Shown here piece by piece: positions 1-8,073 of a DNA stretch of 64,000 nt. The stretch is from contig NZ_CP038437.2 of NCBI RefSeq assembly GCF_008329985.2, positions 3,596,001 to 3,660,000 on the forward strand, written 5' to 3'. Source of the DNA: Halomonas binhaiensis (lineage in GTDB: Bacteria; Pseudomonadota; Gammaproteobacteria; Pseudomonadales; Halomonadaceae). Position 1 is the first letter of the stretch, and each line of letters starts with the position of its first letter. A program made the position numbers and the translations under genes. A model generated the notes under the pieces. That model was not told the origin of the DNA. It saw nothing but the letters and a program-made list of their open reading frames with translations, and did not search any database.

Positions 1-617
1 CCGGCCACTTGCGGACGCAGTACACTGATCGCCATGATCACCAGCATGAAAGCCGCCGCCAGCGCCAGCCCAGGGAGAATGCCGGCAATGAACAGCTTGC
101 CAATGGAAGTATTGGTAATCGCCCCGTAGATGATCATGTTGATGCTGGGAGGAATCAGAATGCCCAGCGTCGCACCGGCGGCCAGGGTACCGAGTGCCAG
201 GCGCTCGCTATAGCCCCGCTCGGAGAAAGCCGGCAATGCCACGGTACCTATCGTGGCAGCCGTCGCCACCGATGAACCAGACATGGCGGCAAATACCGAG
301 GATGCACCGATGTTGGTATGCAACAGCCCGCCCGGTAGGCGATTCAGCCATACCGCCAAGGCTTGATACATGCGATCAGTGATCCCGCTGCGCAGGAGCA
401 ATTCCCCGAGCAGGATGAACAGCGGAATTGCGGTCAGAATGAAATCATTGAGCGTTCCCCACAAGGTATCGCCAAAGGAATACAACAATGGCATGCCCAG
501 GTAAGCCAACGTGCCAATCAGAGCGACGCTGAATATCGCCACTGCCACATGCACACCAAGAGCCATCATGCCAAGCATGACAGCAAAGCCAACCAGCACT
601 TCGAATGCCCCCATCAT
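1..617 (-). CDS. dctM: TRAP transporter large permease subunit, DctM family (partial)
   Basis: This is the N-terminal 205 codons of the 12-helix TRAP permease; the C-terminus lies beyond the left edge of the window. The translation starts MMGAFEVLVGFAVM and shows repeated hydrophobic helices. It contains the DctM-type stretches IPLFILLGELL, SGSSVATAATIGTVALP and ILIPPSINMIIYG. The ATG at 615-617 overlaps the stop of the small subunit gene as ATGA, so the two are translationally coupled. It is the third gene of a leftward TRAP set and imports an unknown organic acid with the DctP protein at 1274-2326. The family is certain; the substrate is not known. Confidence 0.93.
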   Translation of the reverse strand, partial: MMGAFEVLVGFAVMLGMMALGVHVAVAIFSVALIGTLAYLGMPLLYSFGDTLWGTLNDFILTAIPLFILLGELLLRSGITDRMYQALAVWLNRLPGGLLHTNIGASSVFAAMSGSSVATAATIGTVALPAFSERGYSERLALGTLAAGATLGILIPPSINMIIYGAITNTSIGKLFIAGILPGLALAAAFMLVIMAISVLRPQVA

Positions 618-1225
618 GTTTGCTGACTCCTGGGTGCCACGGTCCCGCTGTCGTGGTGAACGTAATCCTGTTGAGCGTCGTCCAGTTCGTCCTGGGCAGA
701 ACGCGGACCGAACTCAGCATTGAGCCGCGCTATCCGTCCCAGCAGCAGCACGGCTCTTGCGGCCAGCAGCGTAGCCAGGGCTGCAAACACACCCAGCCCG
801 AAAACCCACAAGCCTTGGGGAATCCATAGCGGTGTCTGTAACGGCGTACTCGCCAGGCTGCCGAACTCAAGCGTTTCTTGCAGTGTCGCAATGGCCCGCC
901 ACAACATGAACAGGGAAAACACTGCCAGCAACACCATGGCCAGGGCATTGAGCGGGCCCTGCAACCAGGCCGGTAAACGCGTCAGCACAACATCCACGCG
1001 GGTATGGGCGCGCTGCAGCAAGGCATAGGCAAAACTGAACGACACACCCACAGCCAGCACATAGCCGCCGATCTCATCAGCACCTTGCAGGGAAAAGGAA
1101 AATATCTTGCGCGCCACCACTTCGAAGGTGATCAGCAGCGACAGACCAAGGACGGCATAACCAGCGGCAATGGCAGCGCCACGCGCCAACCGCTGTACCG
1201 GGGAAAAGGGATTTTGCGACGCCAT
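614..1225 (-). CDS. dctQ: TRAP transporter small permease subunit, DctQ family
   Basis: A protein of 203 residues with four predicted membrane helices, as expected for the small TRAP subunit. The N-terminal helix is followed by the typical stretch GADEIGGYVLAVGVSFSFAYALL. The C-terminal tail, after about residue 165, is polar and longer than usual. The gene lies 48 bp after the binding-protein gene and overlaps the large permease gene by four bases, so dctP-dctQ-dctM form one operon. DctQ is needed for assembly or coupling of the Na+-driven transporter in the inner membrane. Confidence 0.93.
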   Translation of the reverse strand: MASQNPFSPVQRLARGAAIAAGYAVLGLSLLITFEVVARKIFSFSLQGADEIGGYVLAVGVSFSFAYALLQRAHTRVDVVLTRLPAWLQGPLNALAMVLLAVFSLFMLWRAIATLQETLEFGSLASTPLQTPLWIPQGLWVFGLGVFAALATLLAARAVLLLGRIARLNAEFGPRSAQDELDDAQQDYVHHDSGTVAPRSQQT

Positions 1226-1273
1226 AGTGCCCCCTAGCCCCCCGCAGCCAAGATGCCACGAGGGGGCCTGAAT

Positions 1274-2326
1274 TTACTGAATGGTCAGGTTGGTGGCATT
1301 ACCCACCGTCTCGTTCCATACAGCAGCACATTCCGGATATTGCTTGGCACAGGTCTCTGCCCAGACCGGCAATACCACGTCCTTGGTGAGCTCCTCGACT
1401 CGCTGGCGTGACTCAGGATCAATGTCGACCAGCGTCATGTCATAACGCTGATGATCAGCACAGCTGTCCTGCCCCGTATTACAGGCAATGGCATCGTCGT
1501 TGACGTTATAGGCCAGGTCCCACATCTGCTCTTCCAGACGCGCAAACGCTTCCGTCAGCTGCTTCTGCTGTTCTTCATCGAAACGTTTCCAGGTATCCAG
1601 GTTCATGAAGTGCCCCTGGACCGAATAAGACAGCGGCAGTGGTACGAAATGATCGGTGACCTCAGGCCATTTACCATTGCTGCCAGCAGATGGTGCGGTA
1701 ACACCGCAATCGGCGACGCCTCGTTGCAGGGCCAGATAGACCTCGCTGAATTGCAGGGTCACAGGGATGGCCCCCAACCCTTCCACCAGCCGTGACATGG
1801 AAGGAGTAAATACACGAACTTTCTTGCCGGAAAGATCGTCGACGCCTTCGATATCGCCATTGCAGAACATCATTTGTGGGCCAAATGGCCACAAGGTCAT
1901 CAGCTTGGTATTGAAGCGCTGCTGCAAGCGTTCATCGAATTTCTCGCGTATCGCATTCACTGCTTCACGCTGGGCATCCAGATCCGGTGCCACACCCGCC
2001 AGGTCGATGCCTTCGAAGAAAGGCTCATCACGCGATGCCATGCCAATCTGTACCGACATCACATCAAAGGCACCCGAACGAATCAGGCGCAATGCATCCG
2101 CAGCTTCAACACCAATGGCATCCATCGGGTTGTACACCACAGCCAGGTCATCACGAGCAGCAAGCTCCTCGAAAAAGGGGCGCTCCACCCCTTCGACATG
2201 CAGCGTATTACCAGAAAAATTACCGACCACTCGCAATGTCGTCTCAGCCTGGACCGCACCGCTCAAAACCAGCCCTGTCGCCAGCGAGATTCCTGCAACG
2301 GCACCCTTGTTTATCATTGTTGGCAT
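1274..2326 (-). CDS. dctP: TRAP transporter substrate-binding protein, DctP family
   Basis: A periplasmic binding protein of 350 residues with an N-terminal signal peptide (MPTMINKGAVAGISLATGL, cleavage near VQAET). The start at 2326 is preferred over an upstream ATG because GAGG lies 8 bases before it, and the signal peptide begins there. The segment KVRVFTPSMSRLVEGLGAIP holds the family's conserved ligand-binding arginine. The C-terminal half has four cysteines (CNTGQDSC and CAKQYPEC), unusual for DctP and possibly forming disulfides. It shares an operon with the upstream isomerase-like gene, which suggests a dicarboxylate-like ligand. The ligand cannot be read from sequence. Confidence 0.9.
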   Translation of the reverse strand: MPTMINKGAVAGISLATGLVLSGAVQAETTLRVVGNFSGNTLHVEGVERPFFEELAARDDLAVVYNPMDAIGVEAADALRLIRSGAFDVMSVQIGMASRDEPFFEGIDLAGVAPDLDAQREAVNAIREKFDERLQQRFNTKLMTLWPFGPQMMFCNGDIEGVDDLSGKKVRVFTPSMSRLVEGLGAIPVTLQFSEVYLALQRGVADCGVTAPSAGSNGKWPEVTDHFVPLPLSYSVQGHFMNLDTWKRFDEEQQKQLTEAFARLEEQMWDLAYNVNDDAIACNTGQDSCADHQRYDMTLVDIDPESRQRVEELTKDVVLPVWAETCAKQYPECAAVWNETVGNATNLTIQ

Positions 2327-2342
2327 GGTGTACCTCGTTGTT

Positions 2343-2412
2343 ATGGAACATACGTTATGGGACATACGTCATGGAACATACGTTGTAAGAAATACGTGTG
2401 GAAAATGCGTAC
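2343..2412 (-). repeat. Five 14-bp tandem repeats between isomerase-like gene and dctP
   Basis: Consecutive 14-bp units start at 2343, 2357, 2371, 2385 and 2399. The first three are ATGGAACATACGTT, ATGGGACATACGTC and ATGGAACATACGTT; the last two are progressively diverged. The array fills most of the 96-bp gap between the isomerase-like stop and the dctP start, just upstream of the dctP ribosome binding site. Confidence 0.85.
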
Positions 2413-2422
2413 CGGGATAGCG

Positions 2423-3100
2423 TCATGAGGCCAGGCGCGGGTCCTGGAACAACTCGCCCCACCCCTGTATCCGCGCAGGATCGACATCGGTCATGACCAG
2501 CGTCTTCCACACCGTGACACTGACCGAGTCGTAGATGGGAATACCGATTTCCTGCTCCAGTGCCGCGACGATTCCAGCCCCGCGCAGGTTGGTACAGAGG
2601 ATCGTGATGGCCTGAGGCCGGGCCTTGCCACGGTCATTCAGATGGCGCTCGGCGACCACCTCGATCCCCTCATCACGATAATTGGCAATGATCCTGGCCT
2701 GGATATCATCCAGATAAGGCGTTACCAGCCCCAACCGACTCACTGCGGTACGTTGCAGAATCTCGTTCAACGCCAACACACAGCTTGTCGCCGGTATGCC
2801 GGTGGTTTCCGTAATGGCAGAACAAAGCCTACGGTCGCTATCAAAGCCCAGCCAAGCGGCCGACGTACCATTCCAGGCGATGACGTCCATGCACGCATCA
2901 CTGAGCAGGCTTGCAGCTTCCAGTTGCGGAGCCGGGTCGAACTGGGCCAGCGCAGCCTCAGCCAATGAGATTTCCTTGACCCTGAAACGCTGGAAATGGG
3001 CCGTGACAGAAGGCGTCAAGTCGCTCAGCAAGGCCGATGTACAGGGTTCAAGGACGGTGTTGGAAGAAGGGGTCAACATCCCGATAAGCGTGCGCTGCAT
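2423..3100 (-). CDS. Maleate isomerase / Asp-Glu racemase superfamily protein
   Basis: A soluble protein of 225 residues. The N-terminal GMLTPSSNTVLEP, central GLVTPYLDD and C-terminal ILCTNLRG segments are typical of the maleate cis-trans isomerase and arylmalonate decarboxylase branch. The second catalytic cysteine is present (Cys169). The position usually taken by the first cysteine reads AWNGTSAAW, with Asn77 instead. The chemistry may therefore differ from the two-cysteine isomerases, for example a decarboxylase or one-base racemase. It is the first gene of the leftward TRAP operon, so it probably acts on the imported acid. The exact reaction is unknown. Confidence 0.75.
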   Translation of the reverse strand: MQRTLIGMLTPSSNTVLEPCTSALLSDLTPSVTAHFQRFRVKEISLAEAALAQFDPAPQLEAASLLSDACMDVIAWNGTSAAWLGFDSDRRLCSAITETTGIPATSCVLALNEILQRTAVSRLGLVTPYLDDIQARIIANYRDEGIEVVAERHLNDRGKARPQAITILCTNLRGAGIVAALEQEIGIPIYDSVSVTVWKTLVMTDVDPARIQGWGELFQDPRLAS

Positions 3101-3144
3101 GAACTTGGCCTCTGTGCTTGTTGTCGTTATCGCACCAGAATTTG

Positions 3145-3157
3145 GTATACCGAATAC
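3145..3157 (+). promoter_or_regulatory. Candidate operator GTATACCGAATAC (TRAP-linked GntR set)
   Basis: This 13-mer differs by one base from the site at 7245-7257 in front of the GntR/FCD gene. It overlaps the palindromic core GGTATACC (3144-3151), a shape typical of GntR/FCD operators. It lies 45 bp upstream of the isomerase-like start. Binding by the regulator at 7297-8043 is inferred from position. Confidence 0.5.
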
Positions 3158-3361
3158 TAAATACTGGATATCTAGCCTTGCACAAGTTCTGAATTTTGCA
3201 ACCCACTTGGCAATCTCTCTTGATCACCCGCTTTTCGGTCACAACCATGAATACAATTTAAAAATCAAATAGATAACAAACATTAGAACACTATGATATC
3301 TATCCATCGTATTTTTAAAAAATACATAAGCAAATGTTTTATATGTAGAAATAAAAAAATA

Positions 3362-3374
3362 GTATTCAGTATTT
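3362..3374 (-). promoter_or_regulatory. Candidate operator GTATTCAGTATTT, inverted copy
   Basis: The reverse-complement form of the 7245-7257 motif, matching at 11 of 13 bases. It lies about 105 bp upstream of the rightward dctP start, in the AT-rich promoter stretch. Confidence 0.42.
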
Positions 3375-3480
3375 TGTGTTCCGTCATGTTCTGACCTATG
3401 GTGTTCTTGCAACGGTGCTGTGAATCACCGCAGCTGCCGCTACCAACAAGATCAACAACACCGCAGCAAAGGACATCCCC

Positions 3481-4476
3481 ATGACAACAAGACGTATTCC
3501 TCGCTATGGTTCCGCCCTGCTGATGGCCCTGGGGCTAAGTGCCCCTTTCCTGGCAGGAGCCGAAACCCTGCGCTTTGGTGGCAACTTCACCGCTGACCAT
3601 TCCAGCAGCCGTGCCATGGAGATGTTCAAGGAAGAACTGGCAGAACGTACCGACGGAGAGCTGCAGGCTCAGCTGTTTCCTGACATGCAGCTAGGAGGAG
3701 CCGGCGAGAACGTCGACCAGGTCAGCTCCGGCGCCATCATGGGCACCTGGATCGGCATTTCCTATCTGTCACGCACCGTTCCCGAACTTGAAGCCCTGGG
3801 CCTGCCATTCGCGATCGACAGCCGCGAGGATGCCTTTGCCTTGATCGATGGCGAGGTGGGTGACCTGATCGATGCAAAGCTCGCCGAGAAAGGTTTTATT
3901 GCTCTGGGCTACATGGAGCTGGGCTTTCGCCACGTGACCAACAATGTGCGGCCCATAGAATCCATCGACGACTTCCAGGATCTCAAGATCCGCCTGCAGC
4001 CCAACCAGACCCACCTCGATACCTTCCGTGCCATTGGTGCCAACCCTGTCTCCATGGATATCAACGAAGTTTATGGGGCACTGCAGCAGAACGTTCTCGA
4101 TGGCCAGGAGAACCCCTACAGCATCATCAGCACCAAACGGCTCGATGAGGTACAGAAATACCTGTCGGACACAGGACATTTCTATGACTACATCGTGGTG
4201 GTCGCCAATCGCGACAAGTTCAACGCACTAGGTGATGAACAACAGCAAGCCGTACGTGACGCCATGGCCAAAGCGGTAGCCTGGCAACGCACCACCGCTG
4301 CCGAGGAAGATGAAGCAGCGCGTGAAGCACTGATCGAACGTGGCATGCAATTCACCCCTCTCAGCCCCGAAACTCGCACAGCATTGCGTGAAGCAAGCCA
4401 GGGCGTAGTGGATGAACTGCGCGACAAGATTGGCGCCGAACTGATCGACCGAGTGCTCGAGGAGCTGCAGTCATGA
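3481..4476 (+). CDS. dctP: TRAP transporter substrate-binding protein, DctP family
   Basis: A periplasmic binding protein of 331 residues with a signal peptide cleaved near FLAGAETLRFG. The segment DFQDLKIRLQPNQTHLDTFRAIGANP carries the conserved DctP arginine (KIRLQ), and VLDGQENPYSII is the familiar second motif. Both match the classical C4-dicarboxylate/sialic acid branch better than the leftward DctP does. An AAGGA site lies 8 bases upstream. Its stop overlaps dctQ as ATGA. The downstream racemase-fold gene suggests a chiral or hydroxylated acid as ligand, but this is inference. Confidence 0.93.
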   Translation: MTTRRIPRYGSALLMALGLSAPFLAGAETLRFGGNFTADHSSSRAMEMFKEELAERTDGELQAQLFPDMQLGGAGENVDQVSSGAIMGTWIGISYLSRTVPELEALGLPFAIDSREDAFALIDGEVGDLIDAKLAEKGFIALGYMELGFRHVTNNVRPIESIDDFQDLKIRLQPNQTHLDTFRAIGANPVSMDINEVYGALQQNVLDGQENPYSIISTKRLDEVQKYLSDTGHFYDYIVVVANRDKFNALGDEQQQAVRDAMAKAVAWQRTTAAEEDEAAREALIERGMQFTPLSPETRTALREASQGVVDELRDKIGAELIDRVLEELQS

Positions 4477-5042
4477 CGCCCGCCTGGCACCGGCTGGAAG
4501 CACACGCTTCCAGTCCTGTGGCACGTCATTATCTGCATTTCCTGGCCCTGCTTGATCGCACTTCCTATTACGCCATTCTGGTATCGATGGCGGTCATGAC
4601 AGTACTGGTATCCCTGCAGGTGTGTGCCCGTTATCTTTTCGGCACCTCCATCGATTCCGCCGATGAGCTCTCCCGGCTGTTCTTCGTATGGGCCATCTTT
4701 CTGGCGATACCCCATGGCATCAAGATCGGTATCCATGTCGGTATCGATGCACTGGTGAGCGCCCTGCCCAGCGCCATTCAACAGGCATTGGCACGTGTAA
4801 TGGCACTCATCTGTGCCGTTTTCATGGCTGCCCTGTTCTGGATCAGCCTTGGCGCCGTTGCAGACAAGTGGCAGGAATTGATGCCGACCCTGCCGGTCAC
4901 CGCTGCCGTGTTCTACATTGCCGTGCTGGTATGTGCCGGCCACAGCTGCCTGCACTTGATTGCTCAGGCCTTCCATCTCGAACCGCTGCCCAGCGAGCCA
5001 CTGTCAGCCCCGCCCTCCCGCCAGCATGGAGGCTCCAACTGA
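4473..5042 (+). CDS. dctQ: TRAP transporter small permease subunit, DctQ family
   Basis: A protein of 189 residues with four hydrophobic helices and the DctQ hallmark stretch SIDSADELSRLFFVWAIFLA. The N-terminus is extended by about 30 polar residues before the first helix. It overlaps dctP by four bases and dctM by one base (TGATG at 5040-5044), so all three subunits are coupled in translation. Confidence 0.93.
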   Translation: MTPAWHRLEAHASSPVARHYLHFLALLDRTSYYAILVSMAVMTVLVSLQVCARYLFGTSIDSADELSRLFFVWAIFLAIPHGIKIGIHVGIDALVSALPSAIQQALARVMALICAVFMAALFWISLGAVADKWQELMPTLPVTAAVFYIAVLVCAGHSCLHLIAQAFHLEPLPSEPLSAPPSRQHGGSN

Positions 5043-6322
5043 TGACACCAGCTATCGTCTTCACCTTCCTCGGCTTCGCTTTGCTGCGCATGCCGCTGGC
5101 CTTTGCTCTCGGCCTGGCTTCTCTCGTCGGACTCTATGTGGGCGGCATGGACTTTTCCGTGCTTCCCCAACGCATGATGCACTCAGTCAATAGCTTTCCG
5201 TTGATGGCCATTCCCCTGTTCATGCTGGCCGGGGAATTGATGGTTGCCGCAGGCATCCTGCAACGCCTGGTGGATTTCGCCAACTCCTTGATCGGGCGAG
5301 TGCATGGAGGCCTGGCCCATGTGGCTATTGTTGCAGGCATGGTACTCGCGGCAGTCAGCGGGGCAGCCGTCGCCAGCGCCAGTGCCTTGGGCAGTTCCCT
5401 GGTACCCTCCATGCGCCAGCAATACGATACCGGCTACAGCAGTGCCGTAGTGGCATCTGCGGCTAACCTGGGCGCCATCATTCCCCCCAGCAATGCCATG
5501 ATCGTGTATGCCCTGATGGCAGGCTCCAGTGTATCGGTGGGAGGCCTGTTCATGGCCGGAGTAATACCTGGGATCATCCTCGCACTAGGCTTCATGGGCC
5601 TGGCAAGCTTCATCGCCATGCGCCGCCGCTACCCTCTGGCCGGAGGGTCCATTGGACTGCGACATGTGCTGATCCAGACCTGGCGTGCCCTTCCGATCCT
5701 GCTGATGCCTATCGTGGTGGTTGGGGGCATCGTCGTGGGCGCCTTCACTCCCACTGAAGGCGCTGCCATCGCGGTTATCTATGCACTATTAATCGGCTTT
5801 TTCGTCACCCGCCAGCTACGCCTGTCTGACCTGCCCAAGGCAATGTTCAATGCCGCTGTCACCGCGGCCATGGTTGGCGCATTGATTGCCTTCGCTTCGA
5901 CGATGACCTTTGCCTTCACCATCGACCTGATTCCGATGCAACTGACAAGCTGGCTGCAGAATGTCACTTCCGATCCGCTGGTATTCCTGCTGCTGGTCAT
6001 GGCGCTGCTGATCGGGGTCGGCATGTTCATCGAGTCGAACGCTGCCTACATCATGCTCGTTCCTTTGCTGGCTCCCATTGCCCTGGCCTATGGCATCGAT
6101 CCCCTGCTGTTCGGCTTCCTGTTCGTGATGAACCTGGTGGTCGGCATGATGACGCCACCCGTGGGCGTTCTGCTGTTCGTGATGTGCGGCATTTCCAAGA
6201 TCAGCCTCAACGAACTGATGAAGAGCGCCTGGCCCTTCATCTTGTTTCAGTACGCCGTCCTGGCTGCCTGCATCGCCTTCCCGAGCATCGTCACCTGGCT
6301 GCCGCGCGCTCTGGGCTACTAA
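5042..6322 (+). CDS. dctM: TRAP transporter large permease subunit, DctM family
   Basis: A 426-residue membrane protein with about 12 helices. Motifs include FPLMAIPLFMLAGELM, SGAAVASASALG, AIIPPSNAMIVYA and MMTPPVGVLLFV, all typical of DctM. The start at 5042 is chosen because the ATG overlaps the dctQ stop, and an earlier in-frame start would extend through dctQ. Together with the two preceding genes it forms a complete Na+-driven uptake system. Confidence 0.94.
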   Translation: MTPAIVFTFLGFALLRMPLAFALGLASLVGLYVGGMDFSVLPQRMMHSVNSFPLMAIPLFMLAGELMVAAGILQRLVDFANSLIGRVHGGLAHVAIVAGMVLAAVSGAAVASASALGSSLVPSMRQQYDTGYSSAVVASAANLGAIIPPSNAMIVYALMAGSSVSVGGLFMAGVIPGIILALGFMGLASFIAMRRRYPLAGGSIGLRHVLIQTWRALPILLMPIVVVGGIVVGAFTPTEGAAIAVIYALLIGFFVTRQLRLSDLPKAMFNAAVTAAMVGALIAFASTMTFAFTIDLIPMQLTSWLQNVTSDPLVFLLLVMALLIGVGMFIESNAAYIMLVPLLAPIALAYGIDPLLFGFLFVMNLVVGMMTPPVGVLLFVMCGISKISLNELMKSAWPFILFQYAVLAACIAFPSIVTWLPRALGY

Positions 6323-6349
6323 GAAAAAAATCAAACACTGGAGCACGCT

Positions 6350-7114
6350 ATGAAACTACTCGTCATCAACCCCAATATCTCCCATGACGTCACCCGCCTG
6401 ATCGAGGACGAAGCACGCCGCAGTGCCCGCCCAGGCAGCATATTGACCATGGCTACGGCACCTTTCGGCGTGGCTTATATCGAGACTCGGGCCGAAGCGC
6501 AGATCGGCGGCTATGCCGCCATGCAGATCGCCGCAGAGCAACACGACCAGCACGATGCCGTCATCGTTGCGGCCTTTGGCGACCCAGGCTTACCTGCATT
6601 GCGCGAGATGCTGCCCATCCCGGTAGCGGGAATGACCGAATCAGCACTGGTTTGTGCTTGCCAGCAGGGCAGCCGCTTCTCGGTCATCGCCATTTCTCAG
6701 CGCATCCAGTCCTGGTACCGGGAAACCATTGCCAGCTACGGCTTTTCCGAGCGCCTGGCCAGCATCCGCGCACTTGATGACCCCTTGGCTCATATTGGCC
6801 GTGTCCAGCAAGACCAGGGAGATCGTCTCGTGACGCTGGCCGAGCGGGCAGTACAAGACGATGGTGCTGATGTACTGATTCTCGCTGGAGCGCCCCTGGC
6901 CGGGCTTGCCCGCAGCGTCAGCCATCGCTTGCCGGTTCCTGCTCTGGACGGTGTTACCTGTGCCATGCACCAGGCCCAGGCCATGGTGGACCTGGCACCT
7001 CATACCCCGCGCGGCGGCAGCTACTCCCCTCCTCCAGCCAAGGATTGCCAGGGATTGGGAGAAGCGCTCTCCGCATTGGTCGGCCGCCAGCCGCTGGCCG
7101 CGCAAAGAGCCTGA
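6350..7114 (+). CDS. Asp/Glu/hydantoin racemase-fold protein lacking both catalytic cysteines
   Basis: A 254-residue protein beginning MKLLVINPNIS, the signature start of the hydantoin racemase family. Active members have two catalytic cysteines, in ACFGDPG and near LGCAG. Here the first site reads VAAFGDPGL (Ala75) and the second LILAGAPLA (Gly180), so both cysteines are gone. The fold is otherwise kept, including GMTESA and the C-terminal DGV segment. It lies 27 bp after dctM and probably belongs to the TRAP operon. It may bind a ligand, or catalyse a non-racemase reaction such as decarboxylation. The intact paralogue at 12685-13446 makes the loss clear. Confidence 0.8.
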   Translation: MKLLVINPNISHDVTRLIEDEARRSARPGSILTMATAPFGVAYIETRAEAQIGGYAAMQIAAEQHDQHDAVIVAAFGDPGLPALREMLPIPVAGMTESALVCACQQGSRFSVIAISQRIQSWYRETIASYGFSERLASIRALDDPLAHIGRVQQDQGDRLVTLAERAVQDDGADVLILAGAPLAGLARSVSHRLPVPALDGVTCAMHQAQAMVDLAPHTPRGGSYSPPPAKDCQGLGEALSALVGRQPLAAQRA

Positions 7115-7244
7115 CCCAATACAGCATTCACTCACACTGGAGCCACTCACCAGTCTGCAGGCAGCGCACTAACGTGTCCCATGGCAACATAGTGATCATC
7201 GCCACCGGGATTCCGGCGGCCTTCCCGGCCCATAAAAACACAAA

Positions 7245-7257
7245 GTATACTGAATAC
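7245..7257 (+). promoter_or_regulatory. Candidate operator GTATACTGAATAC upstream of gntR
   Basis: It lies 40 bp before the GntR start and matches the 3145-3157 site at 12 of 13 bases. The position is consistent with autoregulation. A TAAGG ribosome binding site follows at about 7286. Confidence 0.5.
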
Positions 7258-7296
7258 ATGCCATGCCTCTCGCCAGCTCACCTATAAGGTTTCGCT

Positions 7297-8043
7297 ATGA
7301 CAATGGATAGCAATGCGACTTCTGCTGTCGATGCAGCCTCTCATCGGCGCCGTATCCAAAGCACCTCCCTGGCCCAGGAAGCCTATCAGGTGCTACAGCA
7401 AATGATTGTTCACGGCGAATTGCCCCCCGGGGCCCGCATCGTCGAACCTGCGCTATGTGAACAGCTCGGCATCTCCCGTACCCCCTTGCGTGAAGCCCTC
7501 AGCATGCTGGCCAGCGATGGCCTGGTCACCCCCAGGCGCAACCGTAATGCGATGGTCAGCCTCATCGATCCACAAGAGCTGGAGCATCTGTTCGAGGTTG
7601 AAGCTGGCATCGAGAGCCTGGCCGTCAGCCTGGCGGCCGAACGCATGACCAAGACTGAACTCAAGCAATTGGAAACCCTCCAGGAACAGTTGGAAAAACT
7701 TCTGGAAAAGGGTGATCGGGACGCCTATTTCGCCCTCAACCAGCGCATTCACGGTTTGCTGGTAGCCGGAGCCAAGAATCCCGTACTGGAAGAAACCCAT
7801 CGCCGTCTGCTGGGGCGCCTGGAGCGCGCACGTTATCTGGCCCTGGACCGCATCGGTCGCTGGTCAGAGTCCACCGATGAACACCGCGCTATTCTCGAGG
7901 CCCTCAAGACCCGCGATGGAGAACGCGCGCGCCAGCTGCTTTCCGACCATGTTCGCCATACCGGCGATGCCATTGCCGCCATCAACCGGGAACCAAAAGG
8001 CAATGATGGAAACGACAACACCCCCCAGGCATCCGATACCTGA
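7297..8043 (+). CDS. GntR-family transcriptional regulator, FCD subfamily
   Basis: A 248-residue regulator. The N-terminal winged helix (about residues 25-90) contains LGISRTPLREALSMLASDGLV. The C-terminal all-helical FCD domain ends with EHRAILEALKTRDGERARQLLSDHVRHT, which carries the usual metal-binding histidines. FCD regulators normally respond to an organic acid. It follows the TRAP-racemase operon and is preceded by a copy of the motif found in the divergent TRAP promoter region, so it probably controls both TRAP operons. The other possibility is control of the neighbouring allE-allA genes. Confidence 0.9.
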   Translation: MTMDSNATSAVDAASHRRRIQSTSLAQEAYQVLQQMIVHGELPPGARIVEPALCEQLGISRTPLREALSMLASDGLVTPRRNRNAMVSLIDPQELEHLFEVEAGIESLAVSLAAERMTKTELKQLETLQEQLEKLLEKGDRDAYFALNQRIHGLLVAGAKNPVLEETHRRLLGRLERARYLALDRIGRWSESTDEHRAILEALKTRDGERARQLLSDHVRHTGDAIAAINREPKGNDGNDNTPQASDT

Positions 8044-8050
8044 GGGGTGT
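8018..8050. terminator. Stem-loop between convergent gntR and allE
   Basis: ACACCCC and CAGG (8018-8029) pair with CCTG and GGGGTGT (8039-8050) around a 9-base loop. The hairpin contains the gntR stop codon and lies 23 bp from the allE stop. It has no U-tract, so termination strength is uncertain. Confidence 0.5.
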
Positions 8051-8073
8051 CCGAGATAGATACCGCCTGGGCG

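Larger units (their letters stand above)
3101..3480. promoter_or_regulatory. Divergent control region of the two TRAP operons
   Basis: A gene-free region of 380 bp between the leftward isomerase-TRAP operon and the rightward TRAP-racemase operon. The middle (about 3240-3375) is strongly AT-rich. Two copies of a 13-bp motif, at 3145-3157 and in the opposite orientation at 3362-3374, mark the two ends. AAGGA at 3468-3472 is the ribosome binding site of the rightward dctP. I see no small gene here. Confidence 0.6.
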
